Positions 8,318 through 16,564 of a stretch of DNA of 64,000 nucleotides are shown piece after piece; positions within the stretch are counted from its first letter, which is position 1, and each line of letters opens with the position of its first letter. This DNA comes from CAWKGV01 sp963849305 (GTDB taxonomy: Bacteria > Pseudomonadota > Alphaproteobacteria > Acetobacterales > Acetobacteraceae). Location: assembly GCA_963849305.1 (NCBI GenBank), contig CAWKGV010000003.1:62001-126000 (forward strand), read 5' to 3'. The translations under genes and the position numbers were made by a program. The notes below the pieces were generated by a model that worked only from the letters and a program-made list of their open reading frames with translations, had not been told where the DNA came from and searched no databases.

Positions 8318-9229
8318 ATGACCCAGCCATCCCGCCCGGCGCATCTCGGGCCGCTCGAAGCCGAGAGCATCCATATTTTGCGGGAAGCCGCTGGACAGAC
8401 GGCCCGGCCGGTGTTGCTGTACTCCATCGGCAAGGATTCCTCGGTCCTGCTGCATCTCGCGCGCAAGGCCTTTTTTCCCGCCCGGCCGCCGTTTCCGCTG
8501 CTGCACATCGACACCACCTGGAAGTTTCGTGATATGATCGCTTTCCGTCAGGCGACTGTCGCGCGCTACGGCTTTGATCTGCGGGTCCACACCAATCCCG
8601 AGGGCCTTCGGCACAACGTCAATCCCTTCGACTTCGACAGCGCCACCTACACGCAAATCATGAAGACGGACGCCCTGAAACAGGCCCTTACGGACGGCAA
8701 GTACGATTGTGCGATCGGGGGCGCGCGACGCGACGAGGAACGTTCGCGGGCAAAGGAGCGGATCTTCTCCGTACGTGGCCCCGGTCACACCTGGGATCCT
8801 AAGCGCCAGAGGCCGGAGTTCGGGCATCTCTATAACGGCAATCTCGCGCCTGGCGAGACGGTGCGCGTATTCCCGCTGTCCAATTGGACCGAACTTGATG
8901 TGTGGACGTACATCTTGCACGAGCGCATCGACGTCGTTCCGCTTTATTTCGCGGCCGCGCGACCGACAGTTGAGCGTGACGGCGCCCTGATCGTGGTGGA
9001 CGATGAGCGGATGCGGTTCCGGCCGGGCGAGACCCCGGTTTCGCGCATGGTCCGCTTCCGCTCGCTCGGCTGTTATCCGCTTAGCGCAGCCGTTCTGTCG
9101 GAAGCCGATACGGTCGAGCGCATTCTGACCGAGATGCTCGGCACGCGGTTTTCAGAACGCGCGGGACGATTAATTGATCACGATCAGGACGCCTCGATGG
9201 AGAAGAAGAAGCGCGAGGGGTATTTCTGA
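8318..9229 (+). CDS. cysD: Sulfate adenylyltransferase subunit 2
   Basis: A 303-residue protein with the PP-loop SIGKDSSVLL at residues 36-45 and the CysD blocks LLHIDTTWKFRDMI, CAIGGARRDEERSRAKER and FPLSNWTELDVW. It ends in the usual KKKREGYF. With CysN it makes adenylyl sulfate from ATP and sulfate, driven by GTP hydrolysis, the first step of sulfate assimilation or sulfation. Its TGA overlaps the ATG of cysNC (TGATG), so the subunits are translationally coupled. Length is normal. Confidence 0.97.
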   Translation: MTQPSRPAHLGPLEAESIHILREAAGQTARPVLLYSIGKDSSVLLHLARKAFFPARPPFPLLHIDTTWKFRDMIAFRQATVARYGFDLRVHTNPEGLRHNVNPFDFDSATYTQIMKTDALKQALTDGKYDCAIGGARRDEERSRAKERIFSVRGPGHTWDPKRQRPEFGHLYNGNLAPGETVRVFPLSNWTELDVWTYILHERIDVVPLYFAAARPTVERDGALIVVDDERMRFRPGETPVSRMVRFRSLGCYPLSAAVLSEADTVERILTEMLGTRFSERAGRLIDHDQDASMEKKKREGYF

Positions 9230-11070
9230 TGCCGGATTCGATCCTTCGCGTCCTCGCTTGCGGCAGCGTGGATGACGGCAAGTCCACGCTGATCGGGCGG
9301 CTCCTGTTCGAATGCGGCAGCATCCCCGACGACGTCATGGCGGCGCTGGAGCGTGACAGCTATCGCTTCGGCACGGTGGAAAACGGCGTCGATTACGCGC
9401 TGCTGGTCGATGGCCTCGCCGCCGAGCGCGAGCAGCGGGTCACGATCGATGTCGCTTATCGCTTTTTCGAGACCCCACGCCGACGCTTTATCCTGTCCGA
9501 CGCGCCGGGACACCAGCAATACACCCGCAATATGGCGACCGGCGCTTCCAACGCGGACGTCGGAGTCTTGCTGGTAGACGCGCGCAAGGGGCTGCTCGCG
9601 CAGACGCGGCGGCACGCCGCGATCGCATCGCTGCTCGGCATCCGCAAGCTCGTGCTGGCGGTGAATAAGATGGACCTGGTCGGCTTTAACGAGACTGTGT
9701 TCGATGCGATCGCGGGGGCTTTCGAAAGCTTGCTGGATCGGCTCGGGCCACTCGATGTGACAGCGATCCCGGTCTGCGCACGCGACGGCGATAACGTCAC
9801 CGCGCCGAGCGAGCGGATGCCCTGGTATGCCGGCCCGACCGTGCTCGGCGCGTTGGAACGGGCAGAGCTTCCGTCCGGCCGCAACGGCCAGCCGATGCGT
9901 TTGCCCGTGCAGTGGGTGAGCCGTCCGGACGACAGTTTCCGCGGCTATGCTGGGACGGTCGTGGGCGGGGATTTACGCCTGGGCAGCCGAGTCACCAACG
10001 CCGGATCGCGCACCGAGGCGCGGATCGCGCGCATCGTGACGATGGACGGCGACTTGCAGCAGGCGGCGGCCGGCCAGGTGGTGACGGTGGTGCTGGACCG
10101 GGAGATCGACGTCTCCCGTGGCGACGTGCTGGCAACGGCGCCGCTGCCGGATCTGGCCGAGCAGATCAGCGCCCGGATCGTCTGGATGGACGAGACGCCG
10201 CTGTTTCGTGGCCGCGCGTATCTGCTGATGCTCGGGACCCAGACCGTCGTTGCCACAATCACCGAGGTCGCTAGCCGGCTAGACGTGGAGACGCTGACCG
10301 AGGAGGGCGCGCGCGAGCTGCACCTGAACGAGATCGGGTTAGTGACGATCTCCTTGTCGCAGCCGCTCGCCTGCGAGCCATATGCCACGAGCCGCGAGCT
10401 GGGCGGCTTCATCCTGGTGGATCGGCTTACTCGCAATACCGTCGGCGCCGGGATGATCACGGAGATTCCGTCCGGCCGCAGCTCGATCTATTGGCATCAC
10501 CTCGATGTGGACAAGCCGGCGCGTGCCGGGCTCAAGGGGCAGCGTGCCGCCGTGCTTTGGTTTACCGGCCTTTCGGGTGCGGGTAAGTCCACCATCGCCA
10601 ACTTGGTCGAGAAGCGGCTGCACGCCCAGGGCCGGCACACGATGATCCTGGACGGCGACAACGTGCGCCACGGCCTGAACCGCGATCTTGGGTTCAGCGA
10701 GGCGGATCGGGTCGAGAACATCCGGCGCGTGGCCGAGGTGTCGCGGCTGTTCGTCGAAGCCGGGCTGATCGTGCTGATCTCGTTCATCTCGCCCTATCGC
10801 GCCGAACGCATGTTGGCGCGCGAGCGCGTGGAAGAAGACGAGTTCCTTGAGATTTTCGTCGATACGCCGGTTGATGAATGCCGTCGGCGCGACCCCAAAG
10901 GCTTGTACCGCCGCGCTGACGCTGGGCAAATCCGCAATTTCACCGGCGTCGATGCGCCATACGAGCAGCCGCTCGATCCGGAGATACGGCTGCGCACGCT
11001 GGAAGCCACCCCGGAGGCGCTGGCCGAGCAAGTCGTCGAGGAGCTTCGGCTGCGGGGCATTGTTGGCTGA
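9229..11070 (+). CDS. cysNC: Bifunctional sulfate adenylyltransferase subunit 1 / adenylylsulfate kinase
   Basis: A 613-residue fusion. The N-terminal two-thirds is CysN, a GTPase with P-loop GSVDDGKSTLIGRL near residue 12, DAPGHQQY and NKMD motifs, followed by beta-barrel domains. The C-terminal third is the APS kinase CysC with P-loop GLSGAGKSTIANLV near residue 445, DGDNVRHGLNRDLGFS and a FISPYRAER loop. The product is PAPS. The APS kinase DxDxxR segment and lid appear intact. The fusion is common in alphaproteobacteria. Confidence 0.96.
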   Translation: MPDSILRVLACGSVDDGKSTLIGRLLFECGSIPDDVMAALERDSYRFGTVENGVDYALLVDGLAAEREQRVTIDVAYRFFETPRRRFILSDAPGHQQYTRNMATGASNADVGVLLVDARKGLLAQTRRHAAIASLLGIRKLVLAVNKMDLVGFNETVFDAIAGAFESLLDRLGPLDVTAIPVCARDGDNVTAPSERMPWYAGPTVLGALERAELPSGRNGQPMRLPVQWVSRPDDSFRGYAGTVVGGDLRLGSRVTNAGSRTEARIARIVTMDGDLQQAAAGQVVTVVLDREIDVSRGDVLATAPLPDLAEQISARIVWMDETPLFRGRAYLLMLGTQTVVATITEVASRLDVETLTEEGARELHLNEIGLVTISLSQPLACEPYATSRELGGFILVDRLTRNTVGAGMITEIPSGRSSIYWHHLDVDKPARAGLKGQRAAVLWFTGLSGAGKSTIANLVEKRLHAQGRHTMILDGDNVRHGLNRDLGFSEADRVENIRRVAEVSRLFVEAGLIVLISFISPYRAERMLARERVEEDEFLEIFVDTPVDECRRRDPKGLYRRADAGQIRNFTGVDAPYEQPLDPEIRLRTLEATPEALAEQVVEELRLRGIVG

Positions 11071-11638
11071 CACGCTGGCGCGGATCGCGGCGGAGGCTCG
11101 GGCCTGCCGCGCCTGCACAGATCTGCCGCTTGGGCCGCGTCCGGTGTTCCGGGTTTCGAGCACGGCGCGGCTCCTGATCGCGGGCCAGGCACCGGGGACC
11201 AAGGTGCACGCGACGGGCATTCCCTGGAACGATCCATCGGGCGACCGACTGCGCGCCTGGCTTGGGATGTCGCGCGAGGCGTTCTATGACGACCGGCTGA
11301 TCGCGATCGTGCCTATGGGGTTCTGCTATCCGGGTCGATTGCCTAAGGGGGGCGACGCGCCGCCCAAACCTGCGTGCGCACTCCTCTGGCGCCCCCGGCT
11401 GCTCGCCACGATGCCGGCGATCCGGCTTACTCTGCTGGTTGGCAGCTATGCTCAAGCGGATGCGCTGGGGCCGGGCGCAACTGGCGAGCGTGTCCGCCGT
11501 TTTCGCGAATTTCTGCCACGCTTCTTCCCGCTGCCGCACCCGTCCTGGCACACCGTGAGTTGGGAACGGCGCTATCCTTGGTTCCAGGAGCAGGTGCTGC
11601 CGGCGCTGCGGGAAGAGGTGGCGGCGGTGCTGGCCTGA
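11060..11638 (+). CDS. Uracil-DNA glycosylase family protein
   Basis: About 192 residues. It has an N-terminal CRAC pair, the glycosylase motif GQAPGTKVHATGIPWND (nucleotide-binding/catalytic loop), GFCYPG, and PHPSWHTVSW near the C-terminus, matching the uracil-DNA glycosylase superfamily. These enzymes excise uracil or related lesions. I placed the start at the TTG at 11060 (a second TTG is at 11063), overlapping cysNC by about 10 bp; the open frame extends further upstream only inside cysNC. The start is uncertain. Confidence 0.82.
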   Translation: MLADTLARIAAEARACRACTDLPLGPRPVFRVSSTARLLIAGQAPGTKVHATGIPWNDPSGDRLRAWLGMSREAFYDDRLIAIVPMGFCYPGRLPKGGDAPPKPACALLWRPRLLATMPAIRLTLLVGSYAQADALGPGATGERVRRFREFLPRFFPLPHPSWHTVSWERRYPWFQEQVLPALREEVAAVLA

Positions 11639-12326
11639 CGCCGCGGACGCGGCGCAAAGTCAGCAAGCAAGCCAGCAACGGTTATGCCGAACGGCATTTG
11701 GCGCTATCGGCCTGCGCCCGCGAGGTCGAAGGCAAGTTCGAAGAACTCCTGGGCTAGCCGATGAAGAGGCCGCCGTCGGTAAAACGCCTTGATCGTCGCC
11801 ACCGCGCCGCCTTCTTGCGTTGAGTTGGGACGGATGATCGAGACGGGCGGGAACGAAGCGCTGACGAACGGGCATGGCTCCAGCATGATCAAGTTGGTCT
11901 CGACAGCCTCCCCGCCAACGGTGGGGAGTTGACGTCAGAAAATACCAGAGCAGGATTAGTCGAGTCGGTCAGAGGGAGCCAGAGGAGTCGAGACCGCATT
12001 ACCGCCTTGGCATGCCAGGTCTGAAGTGGGATGTTTCGACCGGGCCGATACTCAGCAGGACACGCAAAACTTCCGGGTTGCTCGCTTTTGGGCGAGCGGC
12101 GGGTACAGGCTGCTGCCTCCTTGCTCGATGAAGCAGAAGTGGAATACTGCCGTGTTGGCGATGGCCTGGATGTGACCGCCGGGCGGCAGGTCATTACCCT
12201 GTTCCTTGTTGTCGGTAAGCGCGGGGCTGCGTCCTGGAACGTGTGACATCTGATAAAGCCCTCCCAACCCATTATCAGGATTATGAGTTCGAATGAGGAC
12301 CGATGCGAGGGAGCGGCGAGAGCTGC
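11639..12326. other. Intergenic stretch without a recognised gene
   Basis: About 690 bp with no frame I can support as a gene. Short minus-strand frames (for example one covering 11704-11892 containing TIKAFYRRRPLHRLAQEFF) have protein-like sequence but no recognised family, no ribosome-binding site and no full-length structure. Base composition is somewhat lower in G+C than the flanks around 11900-12300. It may contain eroded insertion or gene remnants. Confidence 0.4.
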
Positions 12327-12689
12327 TCAGCCCTGAACGACGATCCGACCCCTCATATGCGGGTGAATCGAGCAGATGTAGTCGTAGGTGCCCGCCTGAT
12401 CGAACGTGTGGACGAAGCTGTCGTTCGTGTCCAGCGCATGGGAGCGCAGGTTCAGCGCCGGGCAGTAGATGGCGTGCGGGATGTCGTCGCGATTAACCCA
12501 AGTTACCGTCGTCCCCAGCGCAACCGTGAGCGGCGTCGGCGCGAAGGTGAAATTATCTATCGAAACCATCGTGTCAGCTGCCAGAGCGGAGATGGCGGGA
12601 GCGGCGAGGACCGCGAGCACGGCGCCGCCGGAGAAGCGGCGCAGCAGGGTGCGCCGACCCTGAGGAGCCGGCCGATCATTTGCGAACAT
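12327..12689 (-). CDS. Exported cupredoxin (amicyanin/plastocyanin-like blue copper protein)
   Basis: A 120-residue protein with a signal peptide that contains an Arg-Arg pair (RRTLLRRFSGG, then hydrophobic AVLAVLAAPAISALA), cleaved near residue 38. The mature domain has type I copper ligands in the expected order: His72 (DDIPHAIY) and Cys106, His109 and Met112 in CSIHPHM. Such proteins shuttle electrons in the periplasm. It is 11 bp downstream of a metallophosphoesterase gene on the same strand and is probably cotranscribed. Confidence 0.9.
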   Translation of the reverse strand: MFANDRPAPQGRRTLLRRFSGGAVLAVLAAPAISALAADTMVSIDNFTFAPTPLTVALGTTVTWVNRDDIPHAIYCPALNLRSHALDTNDSFVHTFDQAGTYDYICSIHPHMRGRIVVQG

Positions 12690-12700
12690 GGACGGTCCCT

Positions 12701-13618
12701 TTATGCCAGCGGGGTATCGACGATGGCGAGCGGCGCCTGTGTGGAGACGAGACTGACCCGGGCGGTGCCGAGATAGTGGCCGAGCTGGCCCGCCGGCACG
12801 GTCATCGGGCCGGGCCCCTTGGCGGTGCCGGGCGCGGGTTGCGGGAACGCGGTGGAGCGGGCGGTGTGGAAGGCCACGTGTCCCTCGACCTTCTGCATCA
12901 CCTGATGGATGTGGCCGTTCAGCACCGTCACCGAGCCGAACCTTTTAAGATAGCTCAGGGCTTGTGCGCCGTCCTGAGTGCCCCAGCCCCAGTCGGAATA
13001 CACCGTCCACAGCGGTACATGTGCCATCACCACGATCGGCGTGCTGGCGCTGAGGTGTTGCACGTCGTCCTCTAGCCATTCGAGCTGGTCGTGGCCGAGA
13101 TTGCCGAGGCCCTTGCCTTGCAGGTTGACGACGTTGACCAGGCCGATGAAGTGGATGCCATTGGCATCGAAACTGTACCATCCGTCGCCCTTGGTGCCCT
13201 TGCCGTAGCGGTTGAGGTAGCTCTTTCCGTCGTCCTCCAGGATGTCGTGCTCGCCGGGCACTGTGTATGTCATCAACCGGGTGGCCCCCATGAGTTGCCC
13301 GCAGGTGTCGAACTGCCCCGGCCTAGAAAGATGGGTGATGTCGCCGGTGTGGATCATGAAGGCGGGCTTCATCGGCAGAGCTTCGATATGGCTCAGGGCC
13401 AATTGCAGAGTGGCGGTGGTATGCGGATTGGCGGGCTTGTCGAAGCCGAGATGGCTGTCACTGATCTGGACGAAGCTGAAGTCCGTGCTCGCGGCGTCGG
13501 CGCTGCCGACGAGACGTGAACGAGGCACGCCGCCCGCAACGGTCCAGACCATCGCGGTCCCGGCCCAGGTCATGCACTTCAACATGCCGCGGCGGTCAAG
13601 CTTGGTATCGTCTTTCAT
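12701..13618 (-). CDS. Exported calcineurin-like metallophosphoesterase
   Basis: A 305-residue protein with a twin-arginine-like N-terminus (LDRRGMLKCMTWAGTAM) and a metallophosphoesterase domain. Metal-binding motifs: DSHLG (residues 54-58), HTGDITH, PGEHD in place of the usual GNHD, VMAHVPLW, and NGHIHQ. These enzymes hydrolyse phosphomono- or diesters; the substrate is not evident. It lies upstream of the cupredoxin gene. The pairing with an exported copper protein and an ECF sigma system suggests an envelope function. Confidence 0.87.
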   Translation of the reverse strand: MKDDTKLDRRGMLKCMTWAGTAMVWTVAGGVPRSRLVGSADAASTDFSFVQISDSHLGFDKPANPHTTATLQLALSHIEALPMKPAFMIHTGDITHLSRPGQFDTCGQLMGATRLMTYTVPGEHDILEDDGKSYLNRYGKGTKGDGWYSFDANGIHFIGLVNVVNLQGKGLGNLGHDQLEWLEDDVQHLSASTPIVVMAHVPLWTVYSDWGWGTQDGAQALSYLKRFGSVTVLNGHIHQVMQKVEGHVAFHTARSTAFPQPAPGTAKGPGPMTVPAGQLGHYLGTARVSLVSTQAPLAIVDTPLA

Positions 13619-13726
13619 GACAGTTTCCTTGCGGTTATGCGGAGCCTCCGCTGTGAGGAAGACTGGAGTGGCGATACACTTATTCCCGGTGTGCCAACTT
13701 TTTCTGGGGTGAGATCGGTGATGGCG

Positions 13727-13755
13727 GAGGAAGCCGGCACTGAAGCCGGCTCCTC
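13727..13755 (-). terminator. Possible hairpin terminator after the small exported protein gene
   Basis: GAGGA and GCCGGC (13727-13738, with one bulged A) pair with GCCGGC and TCCTC (13745-13755) around a 6-nt loop. It begins about 22 nt after the stop of the minus-strand gene ending at 13778. No U-run follows immediately, so termination is plausible but unproven. Confidence 0.4.
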
Positions 13756-13777
13756 TGACATCAGTGGGCCCGGCCCG

Positions 13778-14023
13778 TCAGTTCGCGTCCGAGTTGGGTG
13801 GCACCCCGGCAATCATGCCCTTGTCAGGGATTTCGGGTCGGGCTTCGCTGTGACCGAACGGTCCCGCCGCGTCCGCCTGTTCCTGGCCGATGGTGGCATC
13901 GGGCTGGAAGAACCACGGCTGTTCGTTGGGCGCATTGGTGAACGCGCTGCCGCCCTCTTGGGCGAAGGCAGAGCCTGTGAGTAGGGGCAGTGCCGCCGCC
14001 GCGGCGATCACAATGGTCCTCAT
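13778..14023 (-). CDS. Small exported protein of unknown function
   Basis: An 81-residue protein starting MRTIVIAAAAALPLLTGSAFAQ, a clear Sec signal peptide cleaved after SAFA. The mature part is about 60 residues, acidic and Pro/Gly rich (NEQPWFFQPDATIGQEQADAAG), and ends GVPPNSDAN. The start at 14023 is preceded by an AGGGA Shine-Dalgarno sequence. It is divergent from the ECF sigma gene, which often marks a sigma-regulated target. No family is recognised. Confidence 0.75.
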   Translation of the reverse strand: MRTIVIAAAAALPLLTGSAFAQEGGSAFTNAPNEQPWFFQPDATIGQEQADAAGPFGHSEARPEIPDKGMIAGVPPNSDAN

Positions 14024-14184
14024 CGTCAATTCCCTGGGTTGCACGGCCGCCGGGTTTGGCGTCCGGCTGTACGAAAGACCCAGGCCGGCGGGGCGCTATT
14101 CCAGGTGAAAAAATCCGGCGATCGGGAATAGGATTGCCGGCGACGCAGTCTGACCCAGCGGAAGCTTCAGGCAGGAGCCAACCC

Positions 14185-14739
14185 TTGCGTGAGGACGATG
14201 GACGACGCCGCTTCGAGCTTCTTGCGCTCCCGCATCTCGACGCCGCCTTCAATCTGGCGCGCTGGCTTGCGGGGAACGCGGCGGATGCAGAGGACGTGGT
14301 GCAGGAAGCCTATCTGCGCGCGTTCCGGTATTTCGACACCTTCAACGGCGGGAATATGCGCGTCTGGCTACTGGCGATCGTGCGCAACAGCTTCGCGACT
14401 TGGGTGCGGGAGAATCGCTCCGGGCGGCTGGTGTTCGGATCCGATGCCCCGGTCGCCGAGGACAGCGAGGAGATGATGTGGGCGACGCCGCAGCGCGACC
14501 CGGAGACGCTGCTGCTGGCGCGCATCGACGCAGCGACACTAGACCGATTGATGGCGCAATTGTCCCCCGAGTATCGGGAGGTTCTGTTGCTGCGTGAGGT
14601 TGAGGATCTATCCTATCGCGAGATCGCTACGGTGGCGGGCGTGCCGGTCGGCACGGTGATGTCCCGCTTGGCGCGGGCGCGATTGGCGCTGCGCCGGCTG
14701 TGGCTGGCCGCGGAAACGGAGGGCGCGCATGGACTGTGA
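14185..14739 (+). CDS. ECF-type RNA polymerase sigma factor
   Basis: About 184 residues. Region 2 is visible (ARWLAGNAADAEDVVQEA, FNGGNMRVWLLAIVRN) and region 4 (LSPEYREVLLLREVEDLS, then YREIATVAGVPVGTVMSRLARAR). The TTG start at 14185 has a good AGGAG about 9 nt upstream; the open frame continues upstream without sigma-like sequence. It overlaps the following anti-sigma gene by 11 bp. ECF factors direct transcription of envelope or stress genes when released by the anti-sigma. Confidence 0.92.
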   Translation: MREDDGRRRFELLALPHLDAAFNLARWLAGNAADAEDVVQEAYLRAFRYFDTFNGGNMRVWLLAIVRNSFATWVRENRSGRLVFGSDAPVAEDSEEMMWATPQRDPETLLLARIDAATLDRLMAQLSPEYREVLLLREVEDLSYREIATVAGVPVGTVMSRLARARLALRRLWLAAETEGAHGL

Positions 14740-15499
14740 GCGCGCCACTTCATGGCTGCCGCCGCTGGTGGATGGGGCGCTAGGGCCCTGGCGCCACCGG
14801 CGGCTGCAAGCGCATACGCGAGGGTGTGAGCACTGCGCCGCGAGAGAGGAGGAATTGCGCGCCATGAGCACCGCCCTGCGCGAGCGGCTCACTTATCACC
14901 GAGCGCCGTCGGGACTGGCTGCCCGGATCAGCGCGAGCTTGCCGCGCGAAGCGCCTCATGCCCCAAACCCGGTCCAGTTCCGCCGGTCCTGGTTCACCTG
15001 GCCCGGCCTCGGCTGGGCTGGAAGCGGTTTGGCGGGGGCGCTGGCGGGCGTGGCGCTGACCCTGCTGATCCAGGGCGGCGGTGATCAGAGATCGTCGGTG
15101 TTGGAGGCGGTGATCGACAGCCATGTGCGCTCGATGCAGGCGGATCATCTCACGGATGTCATCACCAGCGATCGGCACACGGTCAAACCCTGGCTGTCGG
15201 CGCGTGTCGATGTCTCGCCGCCGGTGCGCGACCTAGCCGCGCAGGGGTTTCCGCTGGTCGGCGGGCGGCTCGATTATGTCGATGGGCATAGGGCGGCCGT
15301 GGTGGTGTACCGGCACGCCAAGCATGTCATCAACCTGTTCGCCTGGGCCTCGCCCGGTCAGCCGGACGCGCCGTTGCACGCTGAATCCCGGCAGGGGTTC
15401 AATGTGGTGACATGGCGGTCGGCGGGCGTGACCTATTATGCCGTCTCCGATGTCGAGGCGGACCAGTTGGTGGACTTCGCCAAGGATATTGCCGGTTAG
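14729..15499 (+). CDS. Membrane anti-sigma factor with N-terminal zinc motif
   Basis: A 256-residue protein. The N-terminus has the zf-HC2/ZAS type motif His-x3-Cys-x2-Cys (HTRGCEHC near residues 29-36), one transmembrane segment at about residues 98-115 (GSGLAGALAGVALTLLI), and a periplasmic C-terminal domain (DYVDGHRAAVVVYRHAKHVINLFAW). This matches anti-sigma partners that hold an ECF factor at the membrane. The overlap with the sigma gene supports the pairing. The last 4 bp overlap the convergent dehydrogenase. Confidence 0.9.
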   Translation: MDCERATSWLPPLVDGALGPWRHRRLQAHTRGCEHCAAREEELRAMSTALRERLTYHRAPSGLAARISASLPREAPHAPNPVQFRRSWFTWPGLGWAGSGLAGALAGVALTLLIQGGGDQRSSVLEAVIDSHVRSMQADHLTDVITSDRHTVKPWLSARVDVSPPVRDLAAQGFPLVGGRLDYVDGHRAAVVVYRHAKHVINLFAWASPGQPDAPLHAESRQGFNVVTWRSAGVTYYAVSDVEADQLVDFAKDIAG

Positions 15500-16494
15500 G
15501 CCAGACGCTCCTCCGGCCCGATCAGGTGTAGCGGTGCCTCGCCAAGCAGCGCGCGGCGGCAATTGGCGAGCGCGCGGCGCAACCCGACATCGCGCGCGCC
15601 ACTATCGCGCGAGCGGCCCTGGGCCGAGTTGTGCGGCGAGCCGATTACGTTCGGGAGTTGCAAGAACGGGTAGTCCACGCGGAACTGGCCGTGGCGTACC
15701 GGCTCGACCCACCAGGCGTCGATGCAGGCGGTGAACTGCGGATGCAGGACGAGGTGATCGTAGAGCGCGTGCTCGTCGACGATCTCGCCGCGCGCGAGAT
15801 TGACCAGGATTGCGTCCTGCTTCATCCGTGCAAGCTCGGATGCACCGATCAGACCACGGGTGGCGTACGTGAGCGGCGTACTGATCACCAGCACGTCGGC
15901 GGCGGCGAGCAGGTCGGCCAGCCGTTCGGGCGTGCCGATCCAGTCAACCGGCTCGTCCGCCGCACCGCGCCGGTTGATCGCGTGGATGCGCATCCCGATG
16001 CCGCGCGCGAGCCGGGCCGTGACGCGCCCGATGCCGCCGAAGCCGAAAATGCCACAGACCCCGCCCGCGAGCATCCGGTTGGGCGTGAACTGGTTGAATT
16101 CGCCAGCCCCAAGTGCGGTGTGCTCGACCAGCAGGCGCTTGGCGGCTGCGAGCATCATCGCCAGCGCGTGCTCGGCCATCGGCTCTGCATAGGCGCCCCC
16201 GTTGCTGGCGACCGGTACCTCGGCCGGAAGCTCGGAGAGCGGGATGTAGTCCACGCCGGCGGTCATGAACTGGACGAGGCGCGCCCCGTACAGCAGCGCG
16301 GCTTCGCCGGAGCGCAAGTCCTTCGCGGTGTTCCAGGCTAGCAGCACCGGGCCGGCCGAAAGCACCTCGGCGCGTGCGGCCGGGTCGAGGTCGGCGAGAT
16401 AGACGACGTGGCCCCCATCGCCGATCTCCTCGGCCACGATGGCGCGTCTGGTTGCGTCCAGGCCGAAAGCGATGACAAGCGGCGGGTTCTGCAT
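15496..16494 (-). CDS. D-isomer-specific 2-hydroxyacid dehydrogenase
   Basis: A 332-residue protein. The NAD motif GIFGFGGIGRVTARL lies in the middle; the catalytic Arg is in NLARGEIVDEHAL and the catalytic His in GSPHNSA. Family members reduce 2-keto acids to D-2-hydroxy acids. The ATG at 16494 is chosen because an AAGGAG lies 8 nt upstream and the family starts there; the frame is open upstream by 85 codons of non-family sequence. It is divergent from the aminotransferase (70 bp), suggesting a shared regulatory region. Confidence 0.9.
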   Translation of the reverse strand: MQNPPLVIAFGLDATRRAIVAEEIGDGGHVVYLADLDPAARAEVLSAGPVLLAWNTAKDLRSGEAALLYGARLVQFMTAGVDYIPLSELPAEVPVASNGGAYAEPMAEHALAMMLAAAKRLLVEHTALGAGEFNQFTPNRMLAGGVCGIFGFGGIGRVTARLARGIGMRIHAINRRGAADEPVDWIGTPERLADLLAAADVLVISTPLTYATRGLIGASELARMKQDAILVNLARGEIVDEHALYDHLVLHPQFTACIDAWWVEPVRHGQFRVDYPFLQLPNVIGSPHNSAQGRSRDSGARDVGLRRALANCRRALLGEAPLHLIGPEERLA

Positions 16495-16564
16495 CGCGCA
16501 TCTCCTTGAGGCGGAAGCGGCATTGCGCCTAGTGTCCCGGCCTCTGAATTGAGAGGTACCGACT

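Noticed and set aside
8162..8920. Minus-strand frame of about 250 codons
   Set aside because: It lies opposite cysD, which has all family motifs.
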